A stretch of 64,000 nucleotides of DNA from Hymenobacter jeollabukensis (GTDB taxonomy: Bacteria > Bacteroidota > Bacteroidia > Cytophagales > Hymenobacteraceae). Position numbers and translations under genes: made by a program. A model generated the notes under the pieces. It made no database searches and was not told the origin of the DNA. It saw only the letters and a list, made by a program, of their open reading frames with translations. Each line of letters begins with the position of its first letter. The stretch's first letter is position 1. This document shows positions 38,151 to 45,756 of this stretch, one piece after another. The DNA is taken from NCBI RefSeq assembly GCF_005771675.1, contig NZ_VAJM01000001.1, forward strand, positions 310,001-374,000, read 5' to 3'.

Positions 38151-40874
38151 CTAATCCATCTTGAGCGTGAGCCGGCGCAGCTCGGTGCCGACCACCCGAA
38201 ACAGCTGGTAGGTGCCGGCCGAGGCGTCGTAGCTCAGGCCCACGGTGGGCGCCGTGCTATCGAAGGGCTGCCCGCCGATGAGGCGGCCGCGGGCGTCGTA
38301 GAGGTAGGCCTTGCCGGGGCCGGTTTCGGTGACGACCAGCACGCGCCGGCCGTTGCCGAAATCAAACAGCTGCGCAGGCTTCTCGGCCGAGGTGAGGAAG
38401 GTCTGCTCCACCAAGCGGCGGCCGGCGGCATCGAGCACGGTGAGGTGGCCCAGTCCGTCGTCACGCACGATGACGTAGCCCCGGCCGGCCGGATCGGCCA
38501 CGAGGCGAAACACGCTGTTGCGGCTCCAGGTGGCGAGGCGCCGGCGCGGGCTGATTTCGCCGCTGAGCGTGAAGGTGAGCAGCTCGCCGTGTTGGTTGAC
38601 CACCGTCAGGCGGGTGCGGCGCAGCGTGGGGCCGGCTTCCACGAAGGCGCTGGTGTGCAGGCGCGCCCCCAGGCTGATGGGGAAGCCCGGCAGGGTATTG
38701 CCCAGCGCGTCGTAGGCGAAGATGTAGCCGTTTTCGAGCAGGCACACCACCACGTCGCGGCCGCCCACGCGCAGCAACTGGGGCGGCGCGGCCAGGGCAA
38801 AGTCCAGCCGCTTGGGCTGCCAGCCGGCCGGGGCGTTGCCACGGGCATCGAAGAGGAAGACGTTGGCGTAGCGGTCGGCCACCAGCAGGCGGGCGGGCTG
38901 GTTATCGGCTGGCGGAACGCTGCTCAGCGAGGCGGCCTGCACGGTATCGGGCAGGTTTAGCGGGAAGTTGCGGGCGGGCCGGCCGCGCTCATCGAGCAAG
39001 TGTATGCGGTTGGCCGTCAGCAGCAGCAGACCCGCCCGCCGGCCGAACGCCCCGGGTAGCACACTAGGCGGCACCACCAGCGGCCCGCCCAGCGAGTCGG
39101 ACCAGCCCACGGTGTTGTCGGCCGTGACGTAGTGCACGGCGCCGCGGCAGTCCTGCACCAGCACCGGCGCGGTGCGGCCCGGGGCGGCCGGCAGCAGCAC
39201 CGGGCCCAGCGGGGCCAGGCCCGCCTGAAAAGTCAGGCTGCTGCCCACGCCGCCGGCCGTTTGGGGGCCCGCCACGGCCGGCCCTACCGGCGGGTGGCGC
39301 AGCACCAGCTGGGTATAGTACTGCCCGCTGTCGGCCGGGGCGTACTGCAGGGCCACCTGCGGAAAGCGCTGCAACAGCGCTTCGTTGCGCAGCAGGCCGG
39401 CGCGGCGCTCCTCTATTAGGGCCCGCAGCAGCATATTCCAGCTGTTGCGCGTGTCGAGCATCACGCTCAGCTCGGCCACGGGCGTGGTTTCCTCCAGCAA
39501 CGCTACTTGTGAGGGCGTGCGGGTCCAGGTCTGGCCGGCGGCTACGTCGGTGAGGTAGGTGCGCAGGGCCGCGGCGTCGTCGGCCAGCACCAGGTAGTCG
39601 CCGACGAGGGCGGTGGCGCTGCCCACCGAGGCCGCGACGGGCGCAAACAGCGGCCCAAGCAGGCGCTCGGGTAGGCGCGGCACGCCGTTTTGGTACAGTT
39701 GGTAGGGCCCGAACCGCTCGAAGCTGGGGCTGGTGCCGGTGCGGCGGCGCAGCCGCCCCAGCCACTGGGCGGTGCGGGCGGCGTTGCGGGTGCGCACCAG
39801 GGCTAGGCGGCCCGGCAGCGCCCGCGGCGAGGGCGTGGCCAGGTAGCACAGCGCGGCTTCGTCGTCGAGGGTGGCGGCCAGGCTGTCGACCAGCGGGCGG
39901 GCCAGGGTATCGGCGGCGGTGGCGGGGCGCAGGGCGGCGGTGGCGGCGTGCAGGTGCACCAGGGCGGCGGTGCGGGTGCTGAGCACCTCGGCCATGCGCA
40001 GGCGGCCGGCCCGCTGCCCCCGCAGGCGCTGGTGCAGGCTGCCGGCGGCCGTTTCGGCGTTGGTGAAGCCGTTGAAGAGCACGCGGTTGCCGGTCAGCTT
40101 CATTTCCAGCAGGCTCTTGCTGCCGATGCTGGCCAGGTACTCAAAATCGGGTCGCAGCTCGGGCCGGAAAAACACGCCCAGAAACGGCGGCAGCTGGCGG
40201 TAGTTGATGAGCAGGGCCGCGTCTACGTCTTTGAGCTGCAGGTAGTCGGTTTCCCCAAACTCCGCCGCAATGGACGGCTGCTGCGGGTATTCGGTGCGCT
40301 GCAGCACGGCCTCCACCAGGCCCGAATTAGCACTGATGATGAGCGTATTGCGGTAGTTCACGTAGGTCATCCCGAGGCCGTTGCGGCGCTGGGTGACGGT
40401 GATGAGCTGGTTGCCGTGGTAGTCGCGGGTGCTCACCTGGTAGCGGGCGTCGCGGCCCAGGCTTTCCACAAGGGTGCGAATCTGGCGGTGCTCCCGCACG
40501 CTGCTCACCGGCACCTGAAACAACAGATCGAAGCTGCGCGGGCCGGTGACGTGCAGCGAGGTCAGCACCGTTTTGCGGCCCAGGAAGTCGAGCACCGAGC
40601 CCTTGGTGCTGCCCAGGCTGTCGGCCAGCACCACCTGCTCTTCCACCTGCTGAAAGTAGCGCAGGGAGGCCAGGTTGTCCCAGAGCTGCGTTTCCTTCAG
40701 CCGGCGCACCAGCGTGGGATGGTCGCGGGTGGCAATGACCAGGGCCGCGTCCTCGGGCACCAGCGCCCAGGGGTCGACGGGCGTGCGGGCCACCACGCGG
40801 CGGTAGTACACGTACGACGCCAGCGCCATGAGCAGCAGCAAACCCGAAAGCAGGACCAGTAAGCGGTTCGACAT
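38151..40874 (-). CDS. DUF3352 protein with C-terminal beta-propeller-like repeats
   Basis: Large exported protein of 907 residues anchored by one N-terminal helix (LLVLLSGLLLLMALASYVYY, about 5-24). Residues 30-540 match the DUF3352 type, which is of unknown function, beginning with PVDPWALVPEDAALVI. From about residue 575 to the end there are repeating units with the pattern V-x-V-x-D-x-x-G, such as VLVQDCRGAVHYVT, ARLLVADRYANVFLFDARG and VVVCLLENGYIFAYDALGN, which suggest a seven- or eight-bladed PQQ/WD-like propeller. It is probably periplasmic. It precedes nadR in a likely operon and is preceded by a -7 box TACCTTTG. Function cannot be named from the sequence. Confidence 0.82.
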   Translation of the reverse strand: MSNRLLVLLSGLLLLMALASYVYYRRVVARTPVDPWALVPEDAALVIATRDHPTLVRRLKETQLWDNLASLRYFQQVEEQVVLADSLGSTKGSVLDFLGRKTVLTSLHVTGPRSFDLLFQVPVSSVREHRQIRTLVESLGRDARYQVSTRDYHGNQLITVTQRRNGLGMTYVNYRNTLIISANSGLVEAVLQRTEYPQQPSIAAEFGETDYLQLKDVDAALLINYRQLPPFLGVFFRPELRPDFEYLASIGSKSLLEMKLTGNRVLFNGFTNAETAAGSLHQRLRGQRAGRLRMAEVLSTRTAALVHLHAATAALRPATAADTLARPLVDSLAATLDDEAALCYLATPSPRALPGRLALVRTRNAARTAQWLGRLRRRTGTSPSFERFGPYQLYQNGVPRLPERLLGPLFAPVAASVGSATALVGDYLVLADDAAALRTYLTDVAAGQTWTRTPSQVALLEETTPVAELSVMLDTRNSWNMLLRALIEERRAGLLRNEALLQRFPQVALQYAPADSGQYYTQLVLRHPPVGPAVAGPQTAGGVGSSLTFQAGLAPLGPVLLPAAPGRTAPVLVQDCRGAVHYVTADNTVGWSDSLGGPLVVPPSVLPGAFGRRAGLLLLTANRIHLLDERGRPARNFPLNLPDTVQAASLSSVPPADNQPARLLVADRYANVFLFDARGNAPAGWQPKRLDFALAAPPQLLRVGGRDVVVCLLENGYIFAYDALGNTLPGFPISLGARLHTSAFVEAGPTLRRTRLTVVNQHGELLTFTLSGEISPRRRLATWSRNSVFRLVADPAGRGYVIVRDDGLGHLTVLDAAGRRLVEQTFLTSAEKPAQLFDFGNGRRVLVVTETGPGKAYLYDARGRLIGGQPFDSTAPTVGLSYDASAGTYQLFRVVGTELRRLTLKMD

Positions 40875-40905
40875 GCAGCGGCGGCGAGGCGGGGTGGAAA
40901 GGCGG

Positions 40906-40913
40906 CAAAGGTA
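40906..40913 (-). promoter_or_regulatory. -7 box of the DUF3352-nadR unit
   Basis: TACCTTTG on the minus strand matches TAnnTTTG, 31 nt before the ATG at 40874. Confidence 0.6.
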
Positions 40914-40974
40914 GCTATTCGGACCGGTGGCCGAACAGGTTGCCGAATTGGCCGCTTCGTTGCCCCCGCCAGGC

Positions 40975-41083
40975 CGTCATGTCGAGCGAAGTCGAGACAT
41001 CTCGCTTGGTAGTAATTTCAATCGTCAGAAAATTACTTGTGGAAGTCAGCACGCGAGATGTCTCGACTTCGCTCGACATGACG
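40975..41083. repeat. MITE/REP-like element with perfect 31-bp inverted repeats
   Basis: The arms 40975-41005 and 41053-41083 are exact reverse complements over 31 bp (outer ends CGTCATGTCGAGCG and CGCTCGACATGACG). The 47-bp centre contains a second inverted repeat AGTAATTT/AAATTACT (41011-41018, 41030-41037). It lies between divergent genes and has no coding capacity of its own. Confidence 0.85.
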
Positions 41084-41161
41084 TTACTGCTACCTGCTAC
41101 CGCCTTCCGAATCCAACCACCCGTAGCATCCGGCCCGCCGATTCCGTACCTTCCGCACCGT

Positions 41162-41746
41162 ATGCCGCGCTTCTCCCGCCCGTTGTTGCCCGCTGCTTCC
41201 CTCCTGCTGCTCGCGGCCCTGCCCGCCTGCTTTGATTTGCGCACGCCGGAGCCCGCCAACGCGTCGAGCGAGTGGGTATCGCCCACCAGCATCGATTTGC
41301 TGCTCACCAACTTCGCCACGGCGGTGCAGCGGCTCAACGCGGCCAACTACGAGCGGTGCTTCGTGCCCCGCGGCTACCGCTTCTACCCCGATCCGGCCGC
41401 GGCGGGCTCCACCAACGCGGCCCTGTTTGCCAACTGGGGCCTGCGCGAAGAGCTGGACTACTTCAACCGCCTGCGGCAGCGCACGCCCGCTGCGGCCCAG
41501 AACCAGCTGCTACTCTCGGCCCGCCGCGACCAGATTTACGGGCCCGACTCGGCCGAGGTATCGGCCCAGTACCTGCTCACCCTCAGCCAGACCGATACGG
41601 CCTTTCACTACCGCACCATGACGGGCAACATTCGCCTGCTGCTGCGCCGCCGCAACAACGAGTGGCAGATTTCGGCCTGGCGCGACCTGGCCACCGGCAG
41701 CCAGCCGGTGTGGACGGAAGCCAAAAAATACTTCATCCGCAACTGA
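41162..41746 (+). CDS. Lipoprotein of unknown function, NTF2-like size (1)
   Basis: Exported lipoprotein of 194 residues. The leader MPRFSRPLLPAASLLLLAAL ends in LPAC (Cys24), a plausible lipobox. The mature protein contains a helical start (SIDLLLTNFATAVQRLNAANYERCF), then alternating strands ending NEWQISAWRDL, an arrangement like NTF2/SnoaL folds, but no family is certain. ATG 41162 is used because the longer reading frame above it runs through the palindromic element at 40975-41083. The following gene, 122 bp away, encodes a lipoprotein with similar length and layout; they may be distant paralogues. Confidence 0.75.
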   Translation: MPRFSRPLLPAASLLLLAALPACFDLRTPEPANASSEWVSPTSIDLLLTNFATAVQRLNAANYERCFVPRGYRFYPDPAAAGSTNAALFANWGLREELDYFNRLRQRTPAAAQNQLLLSARRDQIYGPDSAEVSAQYLLTLSQTDTAFHYRTMTGNIRLLLRRRNNEWQISAWRDLATGSQPVWTEAKKYFIRN

Positions 41747-41868
41747 CGGGCTGCCAACAAAAGCATGGTCCCGGCGTTTGGCTGCGCCGCGGCCCCAGCT
41801 CGGCTGATAGAATATAGCCCGGAGCTATTGCACCTTGCCGGGCCGCGCCGTAGCTTGCACCGAACCGT

Positions 41869-42441
41869 ATGCCCCGGATGATGAACCGTTTGCCCCTGTT
41901 TCGCTTGCCTGCCCGCCCGGTGCCGACTCGCCTGGGGCGCTGGGCCCCGCTGGGCGCAGCCGTGGCCCTGGCCGCCTGCAACCCCTTCGCCCCCGGCCTC
42001 GACGACGAAAGCATCAACCCCAACCAGCTGCTGGGCAACCCCGTGACGGTGCGCGGCTTTTTCGACCGATTCCGGGCCTCCTACCAGCTGCGCGACTCCA
42101 CGCTCTACGGGCAGCTGGTCAACCGCAAGTTCACCTTCACCTACCGCGACTTCGCCGCCAACGCCGACCGCAGCTGGAACCGCGACGTGGACGTGAATGC
42201 CACCTACAAGCTGTTTCGGGCCGCCCGCTCGGCCAACTTGCAGTGGACGCAGTACCTGCCCACCACCGACACCATGTACTCCGATACGCTGGTGTTCGTG
42301 GAGCGGGCCTTCTCGCTGAGCATCGAGCAGCGCGACAACCAGCGCTTCGACGGCACCGGCACGGCCCGCCTGGAGCTGGTGCGCAAAAACCGCTCGGAGC
42401 CCTGGCGCATGCGCCGCTGGTACGACCGCAGCGAGTTTTAA
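41869..42441 (+). CDS. Lipoprotein of unknown function, NTF2-like size (2)
   Basis: Exported lipoprotein of 190 residues. The N-terminus is long for a leader (about 37 residues) and ends LGAAVALAACNPF, with the lipid-modified Cys near residue 37. The start may instead be Met4 or Met5 (41878 or 41881). The mature part begins with an acidic linker and PNQLLGNPVTVRGFFDRFRASY, then strand-rich segments (KFTFTYRDF, SLSIEQRDNQRF, ARLELVRKN) and closes with WRMRRWYDRSEF. The final Trp-rich strand resembles the ending of the previous lipoprotein (WQISAWRDL). Function unknown. A hairpin with T-run about 100 bp downstream separates it from the permease. Confidence 0.75.
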   Translation: MPRMMNRLPLFRLPARPVPTRLGRWAPLGAAVALAACNPFAPGLDDESINPNQLLGNPVTVRGFFDRFRASYQLRDSTLYGQLVNRKFTFTYRDFAANADRSWNRDVDVNATYKLFRAARSANLQWTQYLPTTDTMYSDTLVFVERAFSLSIEQRDNQRFDGTGTARLELVRKNRSEPWRMRRWYDRSEF

Positions 42442-42543
42442 TCACGGATTGCAGCCGTGCTGGCTCGCGTCTTTCCCAAGGATTTTCCGGAATTGGGAGC
42501 CAACCGACCGCGTCCGACTTTTACTTGCAGCGGATTTTTCAGT

Positions 42544-42564
42544 GGCCTGCCCTTTCGGCGGGCC
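42544..42564 (+). terminator. Probable terminator before the permease gene
   Basis: GGCCTGCC and GGCGGGCC pair with one G-U wobble around loop CTTTC and are followed by five T. Confidence 0.7.
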
Positions 42565-42631
42565 TTTTTGTTGGGGTCGATGCGGGGCAAACGTCTATCT
42601 TCCGGCCCTCATTCCTCACTCCCTCCTCCGC

Positions 42632-44107
42632 ATGAGCGAACCACAAGGCCACTTTCAGCGCGCCATCGGGCTGTTCGACGCCATTATGATTGTGACCGGC
42701 AGCATGATTGGCTCCGGTATTTTTATTGTCTCGGCCGACATCGGCCGGCAGGTGGGCGGCGCGGGCTGGCTGCTGGTGGTGTGGCTGCTGACGGGCGTCA
42801 TTACGCTGGCCGGGGCGGTGAGCTACGGCGAGCTGGCCTCCATGTTCCCCAAGGTGGGCGGGCAGTACGTGTACCTGCGCGAGGCCTTCGGCAAGCTGGT
42901 GGCGTTCCTGTACGGCTGGACGCTGTTCCTCGTCATTCAGACCGGCGTAATTGCGGCCGTGGCCGTGGCCTTTGCCAAGTTCACCGGCGTGCTCGTGCCC
43001 TGGTTCAGCGTCAACAACGTGCTGTTTTCCCTGGGGCCGTTTCCCTTTTCCTCGGTGCAGCTGCTGGCCATCATCCTGATTATCGGCATCACGGCCATCA
43101 ACGCCCGCGGGGTGCGCGCCGGCAAGCTGATTCAGAACGTGCTGAGCTCGACCAAGCTGGTGGCCCTGGCCCTGCTCATCGTCGGCGGCCTGCTGCTGGG
43201 GCTGAACGCCGAAGCCGTGCAGGCCAACTTCCACGACATGTGGCGCACCGTGAGCTACCCTGCCCCCGGCACCACCGCCCTGCCCATGCCCCTAACCCTG
43301 AGCGGCCTAGTCGTGGCCATCGGCATGGCCATGACCGGCTCGCTGTTTTCCTCTGACTCCTGGAACAACATCGGCTTCGCGGGCGAGGAAATCGTGAATC
43401 CGGAGCGCACCCTGGTCCGCAGCATGGCCATTGGCACGGCCATCGTCACGGCCCTCTACATCCTCTCCAACGTGGTGTACCTGCTGGTGCTGCCCCTGCA
43501 CGGCTCGCCCGACGCCACCACCCTGGCCGGCCGCGGCATCATGTACGCCACCGACGACCGGGTGGCCACCGCCGTAGCCGAGCACGTGCTCGGGCCGGTG
43601 GGCGCCGTGGTGCTGGCGGTGCTCATCATGCTCAGCACCTTCGGGGCCAACAACGGCATCATCCTGGCCGGGGCCCGCGCCTACTTCGCCATGGCCAAGG
43701 ACGGGCTGTTCTTCCCCGGCCTGGCTCGGCTGAACGCGGCCGGCGTGCCCAACCGGGCGCTGTGGGCCCAGTGCCTGTGGGCCTGCCAGCTCTGCCTGAG
43801 CGGCTCCTACGGCCAGCTGCTCAACTACGTGATGTTCTCGGTGATTCTGTTCTACGTCGTCACCATCATCGGCATCTTCGTGCTGCGCCGCACCCGCCCC
43901 GACGCCCCGCGCCCTTACCGCGCCTGGGGCTACCCGGTGCTGCCGGCCATCTACGTGCTGCTGGCCTCGGCCTTCTGCCTGATTCTGCTGTTTGCCCCCG
44001 GCACGGCCGAGTTTTCGTGGCGCGGGCTGGTGCTGGTGGCCCTGGGGGTGCCGGTGTACTTCCTGTTCCGTAACCGCTTTGCCGGTAACGTGCCGCCGCA
44101 GTCCTGA
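42632..44107 (+). CDS. APC-superfamily amino acid permease
   Basis: Inner-membrane amino acid transporter of 491 residues with about twelve helices. The first helix contains GSMIGSGIFIVSADI, the substrate-binding unwound segment typical of the L-type (LAT/YhdG-like) branch of the APC superfamily; YGELASMFPKVGGQYVYLREAFG is the conserved second/third helix region. Longer reading frames upstream cross a terminator hairpin and do not align, so ATG 42632 is used. Specificity (neutral amino acids, antiport or symport) cannot be told. A strong terminator follows, so it is monocistronic. Confidence 0.92.
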   Translation: MSEPQGHFQRAIGLFDAIMIVTGSMIGSGIFIVSADIGRQVGGAGWLLVVWLLTGVITLAGAVSYGELASMFPKVGGQYVYLREAFGKLVAFLYGWTLFLVIQTGVIAAVAVAFAKFTGVLVPWFSVNNVLFSLGPFPFSSVQLLAIILIIGITAINARGVRAGKLIQNVLSSTKLVALALLIVGGLLLGLNAEAVQANFHDMWRTVSYPAPGTTALPMPLTLSGLVVAIGMAMTGSLFSSDSWNNIGFAGEEIVNPERTLVRSMAIGTAIVTALYILSNVVYLLVLPLHGSPDATTLAGRGIMYATDDRVATAVAEHVLGPVGAVVLAVLIMLSTFGANNGIILAGARAYFAMAKDGLFFPGLARLNAAGVPNRALWAQCLWACQLCLSGSYGQLLNYVMFSVILFYVVTIIGIFVLRRTRPDAPRPYRAWGYPVLPAIYVLLASAFCLILLFAPGTAEFSWRGLVLVALGVPVYFLFRNRFAGNVPPQS

Positions 44108-44134
44108 GGCACCGACGACCAGCAGTGAAAAAGC

Positions 44135-44167
44135 AACGGCCGCTTTCCCACGAGGAAAGCGGCCGTT
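44135..44167. terminator. Bidirectional hairpin between permease and CarboxypepD_reg gene
   Basis: A perfect 14-bp stem AACGGCCGCTTTCC/GGAAAGCGGCCGTT with loop CACGA. A-rich and T-containing flanks fit termination on either side. Confidence 0.82.
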
Positions 44168-44195
44168 TGCGTTGAGCCGAAAAACGGGCCGGCGA

Positions 44196-44885
44196 CTAGC
44201 GCCGACGGCGCTTGCCGTTTTCGCTCGGCAGCAGGGTCACGTTGTTGGCCTGGCCGCTGCGTACGCGCATTTCCTGGTCCTGGTAGCCGCCGTAGCCGTA
44301 CACCACGCTGGCTTCGCCGGCGGGCGTTTCCACGGTATAGTTGCCGTTCTGGTCGGTGCTGGCAATCTTGTTGGTGCCCTTCACGAACACGGTGGCGCCG
44401 GCCATGGGCTTGCCGTTTTCGTCGAGGATGCGGCCGCTGAGCGTGGCCGTGCGCGGGGCTTCTTCCACCACCGGCGCGGCAGCGGCCACGGGCTCGGCGG
44501 CGGGAGCCGCCGGCTCGGGTGCGGCCGTGGCAGCGGGGGCGCTGGCGGCCGGAGCTGCCGTGGCTTTAGCCGAAGCAGCTGGTTTGATGGGGGCGGCCGT
44601 GGTTTTGGCGGCGGCAGCGGCGGTGGGGGCGGCGGTTTCGGCTGGCGCGGCTTCTTCTTCTGCGGCGCTGCGCGAGCCTACGACGCTGGCGCCGATCAGC
44701 TCAAAGCTGGGCATCTGCCCGTTGGCAATACGCTCGCGGTTGGCGGCCGGGCCGAAGGCCAGGGCAGCGCCCAGCAGCAGCACTACGCCGCCGGCCAGCA
44801 GGCCAAGCTTGCGGTTGCCCGAGTCAAGGGACGATTCGTCGGCCTCAACCGGCTCTTCGGTAACGGATTGGTAGTTGTCGCTCAT
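44196..44885 (-). CDS. Membrane-anchored CarboxypepD_reg-like domain protein
   Basis: Protein of 229 residues. A 25-residue acidic cytoplasmic N-terminus is followed by one membrane helix (LGLLAGGVVLLLGAALAFG, about 27-45), a long Ala/Pro/Thr-rich linker of about 90 residues, and a C-terminal Ig-like CarboxypepD_reg domain (about 145-220). That domain shows the usual start LSGRILDENGKPMAGATVFVKG and NGNYTVETPAG. The last residues are a basic tail KRRRR. The layout resembles a FecR-like or TonB-like tether spanning the periplasm, but no such domain is present. The start MSDNYQS at 44885 is preferred, since the upstream part is proline-rich and unlike the family. Confidence 0.75.
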   Translation of the reverse strand: MSDNYQSVTEEPVEADESSLDSGNRKLGLLAGGVVLLLGAALAFGPAANRERIANGQMPSFELIGASVVGSRSAAEEEAAPAETAAPTAAAAAKTTAAPIKPAASAKATAAPAASAPAATAAPEPAAPAAEPVAAAAPVVEEAPRTATLSGRILDENGKPMAGATVFVKGTNKIASTDQNGNYTVETPAGEASVVYGYGGYQDQEMRVRSGQANNVTLLPSENGKRRRR

Positions 44886-45062
44886 CGGCGGTAAAAAGTA
44901 CGGTGGGGGTACCGGGGTGAATGGGAGGTGAACCAGCCAACCCAACCAGGCCAAGCACGGTGGCCGGCCCTGGATTGTGCGCAGGTTGTCTAGTTCGTCC
45001 CTAAATATATCACATTCGTATGGCTATACTGCAACAGGCGGATGCAATTCGCCAAAAACAAA

Positions 45063-45095
45063 GCGCCGCCCCGGTCATCAAGCCCGGAGCGACGC
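45063..45095 (-). terminator. Intrinsic terminator after the hydrophilic protein gene
   Basis: On the minus strand a 12-bp stem with two G-U pairs (GCGTCGCTCCGG against CCGGGGCGGCGC) is followed by TTTGTTTTT. Confidence 0.78.
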
Positions 45096-45118
45096 TAAAA
45101 TTGCTGCTGACGACGCGT

Positions 45119-45538
45119 TTATTCCTGCACTGGCTGGGCCGCGCCGTCGGGGGCCGTTGAACCGAAAGGCTGCTCGCGGGTGCGCAGGTTTTGCTCGTGG
45201 TCCAGTTCGAAGCTGCCTTCCGCCTCGAAGCCCGAGCCCTGCCGCTTGCTCTGGTCCGTGACGTGGTCGTTGGCGCCCTGGGGGCTGGTTTCGCTGCCGC
45301 CGATGTGCAGGTTTTTCAGCTGGTTTTTCTCGCCTTCGCGCTGGGTGTAGCCCCGGGCGCCGGCGTTGCGGTAGGCCGTGGGGTCCTTGTCGACATCGGT
45401 GTTGTTGTTGACAATTTGCTGGAAGTCGCGCTCCTGCTCCTGCTGCGGGTCGCGCGGCACCACGTTTTTGTCGCGCTTGATCTGCTCGTTGTCGTCGTTG
45501 TGGGTGCCTTCGGTATTGAGGTTGAGGGGAGTTGCCAT
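45119..45538 (-). CDS. Hydrophilic, probably disordered protein of unknown function
   Basis: Product of 139 residues without signal peptide or hydrophobic core. It is rich in Asn, Gln, Asp, Glu and Arg, with phrases such as NDDNEQIKRDKNVVPRD, EQERDFQQIVNNNTD and KDPTAYRNAGARGYTQREGE. It resembles the desiccation or stress hydrophilins in composition, but no family is recognised, so that is only a possibility. The frame is supported by its codon use, an ATG at 45538 and a good terminator after the stop. It is divergent from the FAD oxidoreductase gene (218 bp between starts). Confidence 0.68.
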   Translation of the reverse strand: MATPLNLNTEGTHNDDNEQIKRDKNVVPRDPQQEQERDFQQIVNNNTDVDKDPTAYRNAGARGYTQREGEKNQLKNLHIGGSETSPQGANDHVTDQSKRQGSGFEAEGSFELDHEQNLRTREQPFGSTAPDGAAQPVQE

Positions 45539-45666
45539 GACGGGTAGGACTGAGTTGGTGTCTGGTAGGCTGTACGCAGCGCACCGGCCCCGCGTTCGGA
45601 CCGGCCGTGGATGGCGGATTTCGCGTAGGCAAAGCCGTGGCTGAATCCGGCGCGGTCAAAAACCAG

Positions 45667-45674
45667 TACGTTTG
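45667..45674 (+). promoter_or_regulatory. -7 box of the redox module
   Basis: TACGTTTG matches TAnnTTTG, 82 nt before the FAD oxidoreductase ATG. Confidence 0.5.
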
Positions 45675-45756
45675 GCCACGGCCCCAAACCAGGCGCCGCC
45701 GCGCCGCCGCCTACGCCCCGGCTGATCCGCTCACCTGCTCATCCACTCCTCGACCC

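Noticed and set aside
40940-41161. In-frame extension of the lipoprotein gene through the palindromic element
   Set aside because: The added residues are translated repeat DNA, and the lipoprotein leader starts at ATG 41162.
44500-44680. Ala/Pro repeat stretch as a possible tandem DNA repeat or CRISPR-like array
   Set aside because: It is the irregular coding sequence of a proline/alanine linker, with no regular spacing or conserved unit.
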